This document shows, in pieces, positions 1 through 10,199 of a stretch of DNA of 64,000 bases. The DNA lies in NCBI GenBank assembly GCA_035578175.1, contig JAQMRL010000002.1, forward strand, positions 132,682,171 to 132,746,170. Reading direction: 5' to 3'. A program made the translations under genes and the position numbers. This DNA is from Catonia carolina (taxonomy: Eukaryota > Arthropoda > Insecta > Hemiptera > Achilidae). The notes beneath the pieces are model-generated. The model was not told the origin of the DNA, did no database searches, and saw nothing but the letters and a program-made list of their open reading frames with translations. Position 1 is the stretch's first letter; every line of letters begins with the position of its first letter.

Positions 1-1290
1 TAAAATTTAATATTTTGTAAAAAACTGAATTTTTATACAAATTTAGCCTTATTTCAGTCAAGACATACTAACTATTAATTTGGCTAGTCATAATTTGTTA
101 AGTTTGAGATACAAAAAAGTGAAAGAATTATATATAAAGAATTTTAAAAATGGAGACTTTTTATAAAAGTGAAACGTAAAGAAATATGTTGATAGATATT
201 GGAATGATAAATCATAAAATTATATAATAAAAATTAATGGGTAGATAAGACGATTTATAAATAGTCTCCCCCTTCCGATTTCTCCTCCATTCCGAAGAAT
301 AACATTAGGCCTAAGAAAGGAAATAGATTCAACACTAAGATTAGATAAAAAGCATTTTATTATTATACAATTTTAAATTACTTATAAAATAGATTAGATC
401 CAAGGCCTACCAACACTACTAGAACTCTTTTATAAAATCAAAAATACAAAAGTACAAAAGAAGATTATTATTAAATTTACTAAATATTTGGGAAATATTA
501 CTTCCAGTTTCATAAGGGTTACAACATGTGATTTTTAAAGTATAGGCTATAACCGACTTTGGGTGTATTTATTTCTTCTTTAAAAATATATGGGTGTAGA
601 TTAAAAGTACACAAGTCAAAAAAAAGAAGATTTTTCAGGAAAGCAGTTTTGACATTTAAAAAGTCTCCATAAATCACTGAATAATTGAAAGACATACTTG
701 AAAATACATGAAAATACATACCTTATGCAATGATGAACAATATTGAGTTTCTTATAAAAAATGTTTAATAAAAAAACCTGACTTACGTACTTTTGCAAGT
801 TTTGAAAGCAATAGGTGAAAATGCATAAGTTCACTTATGTAGCATTACTTAAAGCTTAAGTACTTATGCACTTAATTCCAAACGTATTGTACCATAATAT
901 AATTTCTACTTTAAGTCAACTTACAACTTATGTTACTTTACTTAACAACACAACATCAGAAAAGTAAACTTTATACGACAGGTAAACCAGCATAAATAAT
1001 GTTATATCATATTATCTAAAAATAAATATACAAAAATTTAGTCGGTAAATTTTGTTATATTAACTTTTATTTTCCTCAAACAAAATGCATTTTCCTCTAA
1101 TACTTTAAAGTCCTGTCGTTACTTACGCACTTTAGGCCAGTCTGCATCTTCGTATCAAACCATTACACGACTTATGTAATTTTACCGACGAGCAACAAAA
1201 ATGTTGCAGATTCATTACAAAAAGTGAATTCGAGAAAAGTTGGACTGATGTAATTTTACCCTACAGCCACAGATTATATTCTATACAAGT
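1..1290. other. AT-rich stretch, no gene recognised
   Basis: Short, low-complexity frames only on both strands. The segment holds many ACTTA/TAAGT-rich words around 830-960 but I could not define a repeat unit. One TAGGCCTA octamer lies at 306-313. I see no transposon ends or coding signature. Confidence 0.5.
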
Positions 1291-1461
1291 TTTACTTTCT
1301 CTTGACTATGAATATATTAAAAGGAAAGTATTGTTTTCATGTCGATTTTTCCAAATCGAGTTTTCACCGGACCCCCACCTTTTCAAACCCCCTGAACCCA
1401 AAAAACATGTTTTTAGCGATGCTTATTAGCCTGTGTGTGTGTGTGTGTGAGTGTGAGTGTG

Positions 1462-1518
<57 letters not shown>

Positions 1519-2273
1519 AATATCTCAAGAACGGAACATGGTACGAACTTGAAACATGAAACTTAAGTTACATACCACTACCGGACCCGAAAAAAACATT
1601 TTAATCAAAATTGGTCAACCAGAAGTAATAGTTTCATCGTATACTTTTTCACTTTTTTGCGATTTTCTCAAAAACTGGTCCAACGATTTTTTTTTAAATC
1701 GCCTGGTTTACTAAATTTTTTATGCTCTACAAGATAGGGTAGGCGTCATGTTAGCTGCAATTTTTGGTGAGGCTGTTTTCACGTAAAAAAAATTGTTTTT
1801 TTCAGATTGCGGCTTTAATTGCATTTATGCGCAAAAAAATATATAATAAAAAATATAGAGAATTTAAAATTCTACAACTTTTATTTCTAACTTTTTTTGT
1901 ATGACGCTTAGTTTAGCGGTAATTAGCGATTTTCTGTTTTTTCTCACGAAAACGTATGAAAATCGATATTTTTTAAGATTTCGGCTTTAGTATGCATTTT
2001 ACGACAAAAGAAATCAATTTATTGGAAATTAAACGATCTACAACTTTTATTTAAAGCATTTTTCTCTACAGAGCCTAGTTTAGCGGGAACGAGTGATTTT
2101 CCGTATTTTTAAGCCAAACTGAGGTTGATTTTTATTTTGTGTCTTTCACTCACGATTAAATTAGCTTATGTTGTTACTTTTTTTGTTTATTTCTAATGTT
2201 TTATTACTAATGTTAGCTTATATTGTTAATTATTTGCGTTGGCAAGAGAAAGTTGTGTGAGTGTTTCACACCA
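1291..2273. repeat. Dispersed GT-bearing repeat, copy 1
   Basis: This segment is homologous over its whole length to 13921-15025, and its right end recurs inverted at 12503. The subterminal words ACTTTCTCTTG (1294-1304) and CAAGAGAAAGT (2243-2253) are perfect 11-bp inverted repeats. The right end continues into a small hairpin, GTGTGA-n5-TCACAC. A GT microsatellite sits at the same internal position in both copies. No transposase is encoded, and an 85-aa VCVC frame across the GT run is an artefact. Probably a non-autonomous mobile element of unassigned class. Confidence 0.65.
1432..1515. repeat. (GT)n microsatellite
   Basis: About 84 bp of GT dinucleotides with a few GAGT/GC interruptions, internal to the dispersed repeat. 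Confidence 0.95.
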
Positions 2274-2289
2274 AATTCTTAACAAAGCA

Positions 2290-2720
2290 AAACTTCTCTA
2301 CAGGCTTATTGGGAAACCTTCTCACTTACGACTCAAACAAAAACTTTCTACATGCACCGACGGAATAAATAAATCTTTCCACTGAGACCTACAAAAGATG
2401 TTCAAAACGAAGTTAAGATTTATTTGGAATGAACAGTAGATAACTTTAACAACTAACCTACACATAGTACGGACTTGAACTTAAGTCTTAAAACCTTAAA
2501 TCTTTTATAACATACTGCAGCAAGTGACACAAGGCTGCGAGTTGGTCACAATAAACTGACACAAAGTCATCTTGTGACAAAACAAAAACCTATAAAATGT
2601 AATTATTGCAGCACAAGATTAACTGTACAACACATCTTTGTCGAATGCCCTACACTGAACACTATATAGGGAGAATTTCACTTACCAGACATACACAAAG
2701 ATTGCGTCATTAAAATTGAA
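2290..2720 (+). pseudogene. LINE C-terminal relic (I-like superfamily)
   Basis: Conceptual translation around 2530-2660 gives RVGHNKLTQSHLVTKQK, followed by CNYC and then LTVQHIFVECP. This is the C-terminal zinc-binding signature (R-GHT-LTH-L, C-x2-C, LTV-HIL-ECP) that follows the RNase H domain in I/R1/jockey-superfamily LINEs. An upstream WNEQ-ITLTTN-LHIVR segment also fits. The frame is broken by stops and no RT remains. The BEL element inserted about 150 bp downstream, probably in this LINE's 3' flank. The family is clear; the exact clade is inference. Confidence 0.6.
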
Positions 2721-2870
2721 AAAAATTTAAATCTTCAAAGATAGTTTTAACAGAAAAATGTAATTAATTTAAATTAATATAAAAACCTAGTACAGGTCAT
2801 TTGTTCTAGCTAGAAGCTTTCCCTCCAACGCTGTGTGCCGCTGAGCTGTTCTGTTTAGTGGTGGGGGAAG

Positions 2871-2875
2871 CACCT
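2871..2875. repeat. Target-site duplication, left copy (CACCT)
   Basis: CACCT directly precedes the 5' LTR and is matched by CACCT at 9501-9505 directly after the 3' LTR. Five bp is usual for BEL/Pao integration. Confidence 0.9.
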
Positions 2876-3203
2876 TGTAACGTCCAGCCATACTTTAAAT
2901 GTTTTCTTTTTCTTTACAATTTTATTTTATAAACATTTACAGTCCAGCTGATCTAAATTTAAAAAATCAATTATGTGTAACTAGGCAACAAAAAAAACAT
3001 TCTTTTCTTAATAATTACATCAAGACTTTAACCAAACATGAACTCACTAATTTCAAGTCAATTTTTATAATCATCATTATTATCATCATTATTATTAATC
3101 ATCATTACTGTCATCATTATTATAATCATCATCATTAACAAAAAATCAATTATTAAATCAATATTAATCAATACATCAATTATTATTTCAATACATCGCC
3201 ACA
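2876..3203 (+). repeat. BEL 5' LTR
   Basis: 328 bp, from TGTAACGTCC to CATCGCCACA. It is identical to the 3' LTR except at three sites (TGTA/TGTT at the fourth base, C/T in the ATC/ATT-rich tract, A/G near the end). An ATC/ATT trinucleotide tract lies at about 3065-3136. The 79-aa frame in this LTR recurs in the 3' LTR and is not taken as a gene. Confidence 0.95.
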
Positions 3204-3208
3204 TTTTT

Positions 3209-3226
3209 TGGTTCGTCCGGGCCATA
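3209..3226 (+). promoter_or_regulatory. Candidate tRNA primer-binding site
   Basis: TGGTTCGTCCGGGCCATA begins five bases after the LTR end. TGG pairs with a tRNA 3' CCA, and a short spacer before it is usual in BEL/Pao. The primer tRNA was not identified. Confidence 0.6.
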
Positions 3227-3474
3227 TAAACTAAAAGAACTACAGACTACATACTACAGGCAAGATCACAAGAGCTACTACACTTCTACTATCAACACAA
3301 CTCTACATCAAGAAACAGCAGTAACAACACACTTTATTTATTTTATTAATTTATCATTTGGTTTCAAATCTAACATCATAACATCTTTGTAAAGCTGGAC
3401 CGTAAAAGTCACATAATTGACTTTTAATTTCTAAATTTTTCAATTACTTTTTCCGTTTTTGTTAGTTTGCAAGT

Positions 3475-4377
3475 ATGCCTAGAGCAGCACGTTAGTACAG
3501 AAGGAGTCTTGAAGACTTAAAGTACGTGCTGAAAGAAACCGAAGCATAGGCCATCCGCTTCCAGGAAGCTGACCAATTGACCTATCACCGTGTCAGTACT
3601 TTACTGGCAAGGGTCAAAGCGAGATGGTCGATGCACAAGCAGCTTTACAATGAGCTTGCCGAGCTGGACGTTCTCCCCGAGCCATTATCGGAGGAGGAGT
3701 TCTCTGGGGGTTTCCGAGAACTGAATTCAATTTACTTTAGGCTTGAAAATCTCTTAGCAGTCGAACCTCCATCGGTTCAGCAGCCATCTGTTCCACAACA
3801 GCCTCCTTTTGTTTCTTTTTCTAACAGTGCTTGCCTTCCTAAATTAAATCTTCCAAAATATTCAGGGAACATGGCAGACTGGACAAACTTTTTCAATTCA
3901 TTTAAAGCTCTAATTGATGCTGATCCTAACATTAGCGACAGCATCAAACTTCAATATTTACGTTCGGCTTTATCTTCTGATGCTCTAAAACTTATTTCCC
4001 ATCTCCCATTATCCGACGATTCTTACGCGCCAGCGCTGAGAATATTATCCAATAGATATGACAACCCTCGTCATCATATATCGTTCCATTGTCAAAACAT
4101 TTTTGATTTACCTTCAATATCAGAGTTATCAACAAGGGAACTAAGGCAATTTCTTGACGCCTATATGCAACACACGCAAGCCATGCAGTTGTTGCCTCAA
4201 GCTAATTTTTATGAAAATTGTTTTACAATGTTTCTTTTAAAGAAAATATCACCCAAACTGAGAATTCAGTTTGAGTCAAATAACAATAACATTGTTTATC
4301 CGAAACCATCTGACTTAATCAGCTGGCTCGAATCTCGCGCTATCCAATTAGAAAACGCAGCCTTATTTACTGCATAA
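3475..4377 (+). pseudogene. gag: BEL gag, interrupted
   Basis: The first plausible start is ATG 3475, in frame with the long open stretch 3550-4374. TAG codons at 3493-3495 and 3547-3549 interrupt the frame, so the intact part begins after the second amber. The downstream part (about 266 aa from 3577) has a helical N-terminus, a proline/glutamine linker near residues 65-80, then LPKLNLPKYSGNMADWTNFF, the conserved BEL gag (DUF1759-type) core that packages element RNA. It ends at TAA 4375-4377. The zinc knuckles lie in the next frame, reached by a -1 shift somewhere in the 4314-4374 overlap. I see no standard slippery heptamer there, so an indel is more likely than programmed frameshifting. 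Confidence 0.85.
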
Positions 4378-4409
4378 CACATATAAACAAACCAACTAGA
4401 AACAAAAAA

Positions 4410-6587
4410 TTGTACAATGCTGTATCTTTAGTATCGAATTCGTATGATACAGTAACTTGTTTATTATGTAAAGAGAATCACTCTTTGTATATTTGTTCCA
4501 AGTTCCGTAGTCAGTCAACTATGGAAAGATGGAATTTCGTGCGTTCCAATCGCATTTGTCAAAATTGTCTCTCAAAGCATGAGTTTAATATTCAATCTGG
4601 CTGTCCTTTAAAATCGCGGTGTAAGGTATGTACTAAATTTCACCACACCATGCTGCACCATTATAACTATCGCACTAATTCTAACCCTAATAATAATAAT
4701 AATAATAACAATACTAACACAACTCCGTCATGCAGTAACCACATAGTTCCAGAACCTACAACAGTGCCTTCTAAACAAAATATTGATAATAAGTCATCGT
4801 TTACTAATGCAAATGACAATTCTGAATTAACGAATGTTGACATGACTGTTTTACTAGGTACCTTCCTGGTTCAAGTCAAAGGTGCTTCTAACAAAACTGT
4901 AATTTTACGTGGTGTTTTAGATACCGGCAGTCACATAAATATCGTTACTACGCGATGTTTATCAAAACTTAACGCAGAAATACGTAATTCTCAAATAAAT
5001 ATTTCAGGCTTATCACAAGCCATTTTTCAAACTAAAGGCATTTGTTCCCTAACAATTTGTGATTTAATGGGAAAACCGTTAATTAATAATTGTAATTTTC
5101 ATGTTTTAGATAAAATAGCTTCACCTTTGCCTCGTTCTTCAATTTCAGCTGAGGTTAGAGTCGCTGCTAACTGTTTCAATTTAGCAGACAATTTATTTGA
5201 TCAGTGTGCCCCAGTTGATCTGTTGTTGGGTGTCCAAGCAACTTTAGCTTTAATGAAAGGCGAACCTATTTCACTAGGTTGTAACCTACCATACATAGTA
5301 CCTACTGCACTGGGTCATGTACTCATGGGTCATGCTCCCATCGCAACTGACAATTGTGTTTTATTGTCAACCAGTGCAGAAGACGAACACGAACAATCTT
5401 CCGTACTTTCTTCTCTAATTTCCCATTTAGATTCAGAAACCTTACATACCCAACTAAAACAATTTTGGGAGTTGGAAGAAACACCACAAGCTGTAACTAC
5501 GCTATCACGTGATGAGTCAGCTTGTGAAAATTTTTATGCATCTACAACTCATCGAACCCCTTCAGGGCGATATCAGGTGCGTTTGCCTTTTAAGGACTTA
5601 ACGTCTCCTATTTTTGGAAACTCGTATGTTCAAGCTTATCGTCGCTTGATTTACCTTGAGCGAAAATTTAAACAGCAACCACTCTTTAAAAAAAAATATA
5701 TCGAATTCATGGCAGATTATAAAAATAGCAGTCATATGCGGTTGTTGTCCAATAACGAGCAACCTCGTTACTACATACCCCATCATGGGGTTTTCAAAAC
5801 GCATGGCGACACTTCCAAAATTAGAGTAGTGTTTGATGCTAGTTCAAAAACGACTAATGGTAAGTCCCTTAATGATTGTCTGTATGCCGGTCCCAAACTC
5901 CAACCTTTCATTCTTGACATTGTAACTTATTTTCGGTTACACCCTTATGTTTTTACCTGTGATGTAAAACAAATGTTTAGACAAATTTTAGTTCATCCAG
6001 ATGATCATTTATATCAGTGTATTTTGTGGCGTGAAAATCCTACCGATCCTGTTCAGGTTTACGCTCTAACGACAGTTACTTACGGTACTAGCTGCGCTCC
6101 ATATCTGGCAATTCGTACATTAAAGCAGTTTGCTGTTGAGGAGATTCTAGAACATCCGCAAGCCTGCCATATTTTAAATGACAACACTTTTGTCGATGAC
6201 ATTATTGCCGGAGCTCCTTCCATTTCTGAGGCGCAATCGCTTGTAACTGACTTAACTACGCTATTAAAAAAGGGCGGTTTTGAACTTCGTAAGTGGAGTT
6301 CAAACTGTTCAGTCATATTAAATACAATTCCCTCTGATTATTATGAATCTCTTTCGGTTAATGAAAATAATATTTCTATAATGTCAATTTTAGGCTTATC
6401 GTGGGCGCCAGCTCAAGACACATTTATTCTTCGATTGCCCTCAGAGCAGCGTTTAGCCAAATCGCCTATAATAACCAAACGTTTTGTTTTATCACAAATT
6501 GCAAAACTTTATGATCCATGCGGCTGGCTTACGCCTTGTATATTCAAAGCTAATGTTTTTTACAGACACTATGGCTTAATAATTTAG
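4410..6587 (+). CDS. pol: BEL pol part 1: zinc knuckles, protease, RT
   Basis: 725 codons as opened from TTG 4410; the frame is actually open from 4314, and translation would come from gag rather than an own start. Residues C17, C20, H24, C29 form a CCHC knuckle, followed by a second Cys/His cluster (CQNC ... CKVC ... HH) typical of BEL. The aspartic protease motif DTGS is at residue 171. Reverse transcriptase spans roughly residues 440-700, with VVFDAS, the DVKQMF block and the catalytic FVDD box at 594-597 (6189-6200). The frame ends at 6587 just after a run of six T (6556-6561). Homology to BEL elements resumes in another frame immediately downstream, consistent with a one-base loss in the T run. 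Confidence 0.9.
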   Translation: MYNAVSLVSNSYDTVTCLLCKENHSLYICSKFRSQSTMERWNFVRSNRICQNCLSKHEFNIQSGCPLKSRCKVCTKFHHTMLHHYNYRTNSNPNNNNNNNNTNTTPSCSNHIVPEPTTVPSKQNIDNKSSFTNANDNSELTNVDMTVLLGTFLVQVKGASNKTVILRGVLDTGSHINIVTTRCLSKLNAEIRNSQINISGLSQAIFQTKGICSLTICDLMGKPLINNCNFHVLDKIASPLPRSSISAEVRVAANCFNLADNLFDQCAPVDLLLGVQATLALMKGEPISLGCNLPYIVPTALGHVLMGHAPIATDNCVLLSTSAEDEHEQSSVLSSLISHLDSETLHTQLKQFWELEETPQAVTTLSRDESACENFYASTTHRTPSGRYQVRLPFKDLTSPIFGNSYVQAYRRLIYLERKFKQQPLFKKKYIEFMADYKNSSHMRLLSNNEQPRYYIPHHGVFKTHGDTSKIRVVFDASSKTTNGKSLNDCLYAGPKLQPFILDIVTYFRLHPYVFTCDVKQMFRQILVHPDDHLYQCILWRENPTDPVQVYALTTVTYGTSCAPYLAIRTLKQFAVEEILEHPQACHILNDNTFVDDIIAGAPSISEAQSLVTDLTTLLKKGGFELRKWSSNCSVILNTIPSDYYESLSVNENNISIMSILGLSWAPAQDTFILRLPSEQRLAKSPIITKRFVLSQIAKLYDPCGWLTPCIFKANVFYRHYGLII

Positions 6588-6616
6588 ACTGGGATGATCA
6601 ATTACCGGATGTATTA

Positions 6617-8245
6617 GTGAATCAATTTGAACAATTATTTCATGCCTTTAGGTGTATGTCATTAATAGAATTACCTCGGCCGATGCATGCACCGTACACT
6701 AATTTTGCGGAACTACACGGTTTTTGTGACGCCAGTCAACTTGGCTATGCAGCGGTTCTGTATTTAATTACGAGTACCAACGATCATCGCCATTCATCTC
6801 TTCTAGTAGCGAAATCGCGTGTTGCACCCATCAAAACAGTATCTATACCCCGACTAGAATTGTTAGGGTCTCATTTACTTAGTCAGTTATCACAGCATTT
6901 TATATCTGTTCTATCTTCACGGTATCCTGATTTAAAAGTATTCTTATGGACCGATTCTATGATAGTCTTATCGTGGCTTACTATCCATCCATGTAAATTA
7001 AAGACCTTTGTCGCTAATAGGGTCAGTCAAATTTTAGAAATGTCCTCATCTTCATTGTGGAGACACGTTCCTTCGGTTTCCAATCCCGCAGACCTAGCAT
7101 CTCGAGGTGCCGACCCTGAGATGCTAAGGCAGTCATCCCTGTGGTGGTTTGGCCCTAAATTTCTAATACAAGATGCTTCAACTTGGCCGAGCCAAAATTC
7201 GAAAACTGATCCGACTGACGAGTTACAAATAAATCAAGAAAGGTCCAAAGAAAAATCTGTTTTATCAGCAATAAACGAAAACTACTTGTTTTCTACTGCT
7301 TTCAATTTTGTTTCATCCTGGCAAAAATTAAACAATATTATTAAAATAATTTTAAAGTGGTCTCCGAAGCGTCGAAGACAAAAATCCGATTTACATAGTT
7401 TTGTGGTTTTATGCATCTGTAAAATTATTCAGCGAGAATGTTTTACTGAACTTTATCTTCAACTTAAGTCTGGACGTCCTTGTCCAAAGATCTACGCGAA
7501 TTTAACGCCATTTTTGGATAAATATGATATTATCCGTGTTGGTGGTAGACTCTCGGAAGCTTCTCTTCCTTATTGTACCAAACATCCAATTTTGCTGCCA
7601 TCTAAACACCGTTTCGTTTCAATGCTTATTTCGCATTATCACAAAATTCTTCTACATGCAGGAACGCTAACAGTTTTGAATGCACTAAGTCAACAATTTT
7701 GGATAATGTCAGCGCGTAAAACTGTTAAATCTATTCTTACGAAATGCATTAAGTGCTTTCGTGCACATCCAGTAGGAAATACGCCCTTGATGGGCCAATT
7801 ACCGTCTGACAGAGTCAACATTGCGACACCATTTACTAACACGGGTGTAGATTATGCTGGACCATTTGTAGTTAAAGCATATCGTTCAAAAAGAGCTCCA
7901 GATGTTAACGTGTACTTATGTTTATTCATTTGCATGGTGACGAAAGCGGTTCATCTGGAAGTGGCACGTGATCTAACTACGGAAGCTTTCTTAGACGCAT
8001 TTCAACGTTTTACTAATCGACGTGGATGTCCTGAACTATTACGTTCTGACTGCGGCACAAATTTTATCGGAGCCCGCACACGAATCTCCGCCAATTTAAA
8101 GTCTTTTCTGACACGGTTACCTAAAGATGATCACTTCATATCATCGTTACTTCCAACGCGTTTCGAATTTAAGGTTAACCCCCTCATGCTCCACATTTCG
8201 GTGGTCTGTGGGAGAGAGCCATCCGTTCAGCCAAACAACTTTTGA
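6617..8245 (+). CDS. pol: BEL pol part 2: RNase H and integrase
   Basis: 542 codons with no independent start; the frame continues pol after the T-run shift. RNase H residues are FCDAS (D38), RLELLG (E81) and LWTDS (D113). The integrase HHCC zinc finger lies at about residues 340-380 (HYHKILLHAG ... KCIKC), with the first two catalytic Asp in GVDYAGPF (about 412) and LRSDCGTNF (about 477). The third catalytic residue, Glu in GLWE, is encoded at 8212-8214 but in another frame, because the reading frame shifts at a run of five C (8179-8183). The last 20 or so residues of this frame are therefore out of register. Confidence 0.88.
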   Translation: MNQFEQLFHAFRCMSLIELPRPMHAPYTNFAELHGFCDASQLGYAAVLYLITSTNDHRHSSLLVAKSRVAPIKTVSIPRLELLGSHLLSQLSQHFISVLSSRYPDLKVFLWTDSMIVLSWLTIHPCKLKTFVANRVSQILEMSSSSLWRHVPSVSNPADLASRGADPEMLRQSSLWWFGPKFLIQDASTWPSQNSKTDPTDELQINQERSKEKSVLSAINENYLFSTAFNFVSSWQKLNNIIKIILKWSPKRRRQKSDLHSFVVLCICKIIQRECFTELYLQLKSGRPCPKIYANLTPFLDKYDIIRVGGRLSEASLPYCTKHPILLPSKHRFVSMLISHYHKILLHAGTLTVLNALSQQFWIMSARKTVKSILTKCIKCFRAHPVGNTPLMGQLPSDRVNIATPFTNTGVDYAGPFVVKAYRSKRAPDVNVYLCLFICMVTKAVHLEVARDLTTEAFLDAFQRFTNRRGCPELLRSDCGTNFIGARTRISANLKSFLTRLPKDDHFISSLLPTRFEFKVNPLMLHISVVCGREPSVQPNNF

Positions 8246-8763
8246 CACGTACTTTAGGTACAAGCCGGCTTTCGTATGAAGCTTTCACAACTCTTATTAC
8301 TAGGGTGGAAGCAGTTTTAAACTCACGGCCAATTACTCCCCTTTCATCTGATCCTAATGACTTAAAGGCCTTGACCCCAGCCCATTTTTTATTGCAAAAA
8401 CCACTTTGTTCTTTGCCTGACACTACTGGTCAAACTGAATCGTGTCCAGTAAAATATTATTATTTATTAAAAAAATTAACTCATGAATTTTGGACCAAAT
8501 GGCAACAAGAGTATCTGCTGTCTCTAAACTTACGCAAAAAATGGGTTAAAGAATCACCTAACTTGCAAACAGGTGATCTTGTAGTTGTGCATCAACCTGG
8601 GTTACCTGCTCTATCCTGGCCTTTAGCCAGAATAACTAAATTATTCCCAGGGACTGACGGAGTTGTCAGAGTGGCAGAAATCTCTACACCTACTGGCTCT
8701 TACATTAGACCAGTAATAAAACTATATAAACTGCCTGCTGTTTCCGAATTGAATAACTCTTAG
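8242..8763 (+). CDS. pol: BEL pol part 3: integrase C-terminus
   Basis: 173 codons continuing integrase after the C-run shift. FTTLITRVEAVLNSRPITPL and LTPAHFLLQ are the conserved block after the BEL integrase core. WTKWQQEYLLSL and GDLVVVHQPGLPALSWPLAR belong to the C-terminal DUF5641-type domain. It terminates naturally at TAG 8761-8763. Homologous coding extends upstream to about 8184 in this frame. Confidence 0.88.
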   Translation: MTRTLGTSRLSYEAFTTLITRVEAVLNSRPITPLSSDPNDLKALTPAHFLLQKPLCSLPDTTGQTESCPVKYYYLLKKLTHEFWTKWQQEYLLSLNLRKKWVKESPNLQTGDLVVVHQPGLPALSWPLARITKLFPGTDGVVRVAEISTPTGSYIRPVIKLYKLPAVSELNNS

Positions 8764-9172
8764 CTTGCTATAAGTTCACCTTTGTTTTATTTCTATTTTA
8801 TTTATATAAGTCATCTATTATATTCCTTCTTTGCTATTTTATTGTAATTTATCTTCTTATGGTCAATAATTCATTATTTTTCTTAGAACCCTATTTATTT
8901 CAGTTCTCTTGATTAACAATTTTTTCTTACAATTGATTCCACAATTATCCATACAGTCCACTTCATCCTTTATTATAGGCCTATGTTACCATTGCATTCT
9001 TCGATACATGTTTAACTAATAATTTCTAATTCTTCTCAAGTTTATTTTTTCACTTAATTTGGTTTATTTCATTTCTTTCTTTGGTTCCTCACATTCTTCT
9101 CCTCTTCTATTTGCTAGTATTCCATGCATCATTATGAAATAACCAACCCTGGTTATTTCATGGAGGGGAGGA
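8764..9172 (+). other. BEL 3' untranslated region with hairpin and PPT
   Basis: About 410 bp of T-rich non-coding sequence. A perfect 10-bp inverted repeat (9135-9144 with 9151-9160, loop AACCCT) directly precedes the polypurine tract GGAGGGGAGGA (9162-9172), which abuts the 3' LTR and should prime plus-strand synthesis. Confidence 0.85.
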
Positions 9173-9500
9173 TGTTACGTCCAGCCATACTTTAAATGTT
9201 TTCTTTTTCTTTACAATTTTATTTTATAAACATTTACAGTCCAGCTGATCTAAATTTAAAAAATCAATTATGTGTAACTAGGCAACAAAAAAAACATTCT
9301 TTTCTTAATAATTACATCAAGACTTTAACCAAACATGAACTCACTAATTTCAAGTCAATTTTTATAATCATCATTATTATCATCATTATTATTAATCATC
9401 ATTACTGTCATTATTATTATAATCATCATCATTAACAAAAAATCAATTATTAAATCAATATTAATCAATACATCAATTATTATTTCAATGCATCGCCACA
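9173..9500 (+). repeat. BEL 3' LTR
   Basis: 328 bp, TGTTACGTCC to CATCGCCACA, three substitutions from the 5' LTR. Followed by CACCT (9501-9505). Confidence 0.95.
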
Positions 9501-9505
9501 CACCT

Positions 9506-10194
9506 CGTAGTTGTAACATAGTACACGGTTAGAAGGAGAGGGAATGATCATTAAGTGAGAAGGAGACAACACTTTCCCCTTTGAAACTATCCCTACTCTA
9601 CCTACTCACCCTCCCCTTACAAGCTTCTTCCTAAAACAAACGAACTATATGTGTTATTTAATTCTTCTTGTTATTTAATTCTTTTTACTCGTTTTTGTTC
9701 TATTATTTGTTTTATCTGTAATGGGGTCGCTAAAAATCTGAAATGTGTTGCCACATTAATAAAACTTTTTATCAATAAACACTTGCTTAGGCCTATTTTT
9801 GACATATTTTTGTTAAATATCCGGTTCTACAGAAATTTGGTCTGCCTGTAAGCAGCTTAGTCTACGATTATTAGGAGTACCACTAATTTCACGGACGAAA
9901 TGACACTTTATCCTACGTACGAAATAAGACATTACCCCTTATGTTCCCTTTAAAACCTTATGTACCCCTTATGTTTATGTAGGAACTTTAAATTCCTTAT
10001 TTTATTAACGTAACTAAAGAACTATACAAAATATTTCACAGGAAAACTGATAAACCTTTGTAGGGGTGTCTTATTGTCATTTCTTTTATTATGTTGTGAT
10101 TAAATTTTATACAATCTCTAGTACGTCATAATTTTTGTATTTGTGTATACCCTTTATGATTTACAAGCATGCCCCTCGCGGCTTCACACACGAA
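9506..10194. other. Unassigned spacer
   Basis: T-rich sequence right of the BEL element, with no coding signature. A TAGGCCTA octamer lies at 9788-9795. The first 100 bp (AGAAGGAGA words) probably continues the LINE flank interrupted by BEL. Confidence 0.4.
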
Positions 10195-10199
10195 ACACG

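Larger units (their letters stand above)
2876..9500 (+). mobile_element. BEL/Pao LTR retrotransposon, near full length
   Basis: A 6,625-bp element with TG...CA termini, two 328-bp LTRs, a 5-bp CACCT duplication, a candidate primer-binding site, a polypurine tract, and gag-pol coding for zinc knuckles, aspartic protease, RT, RNase H, integrase and the C-terminal DUF5641-type domain, in the order expected for BEL/Pao. The LTRs differ at only three positions, so the insertion is recent. The polyprotein frame is nevertheless interrupted: two in-frame TAG codons near the gag start, one frame change between gag and pol, and single-base shifts at a T run (6556-6561) and a C run (8179-8183). As read, this copy cannot make an intact polyprotein. 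Homopolymer sequencing errors could explain two of the breaks. Confidence 0.95.

Noticed and set aside
2899..3138. 79-codon frame in each BEL LTR, ending in poly-Ile/His
   Set aside because: Conserved only because the LTRs are near-identical copies; the C-terminal part is a trinucleotide repeat and no known protein fits.
4314..4410. Programmed -1 frameshift between BEL gag and pol
   Set aside because: No standard slippery heptamer in the overlap, and BEL elements usually have a single gag-pol frame; an indel is simpler. Sister copies would decide.
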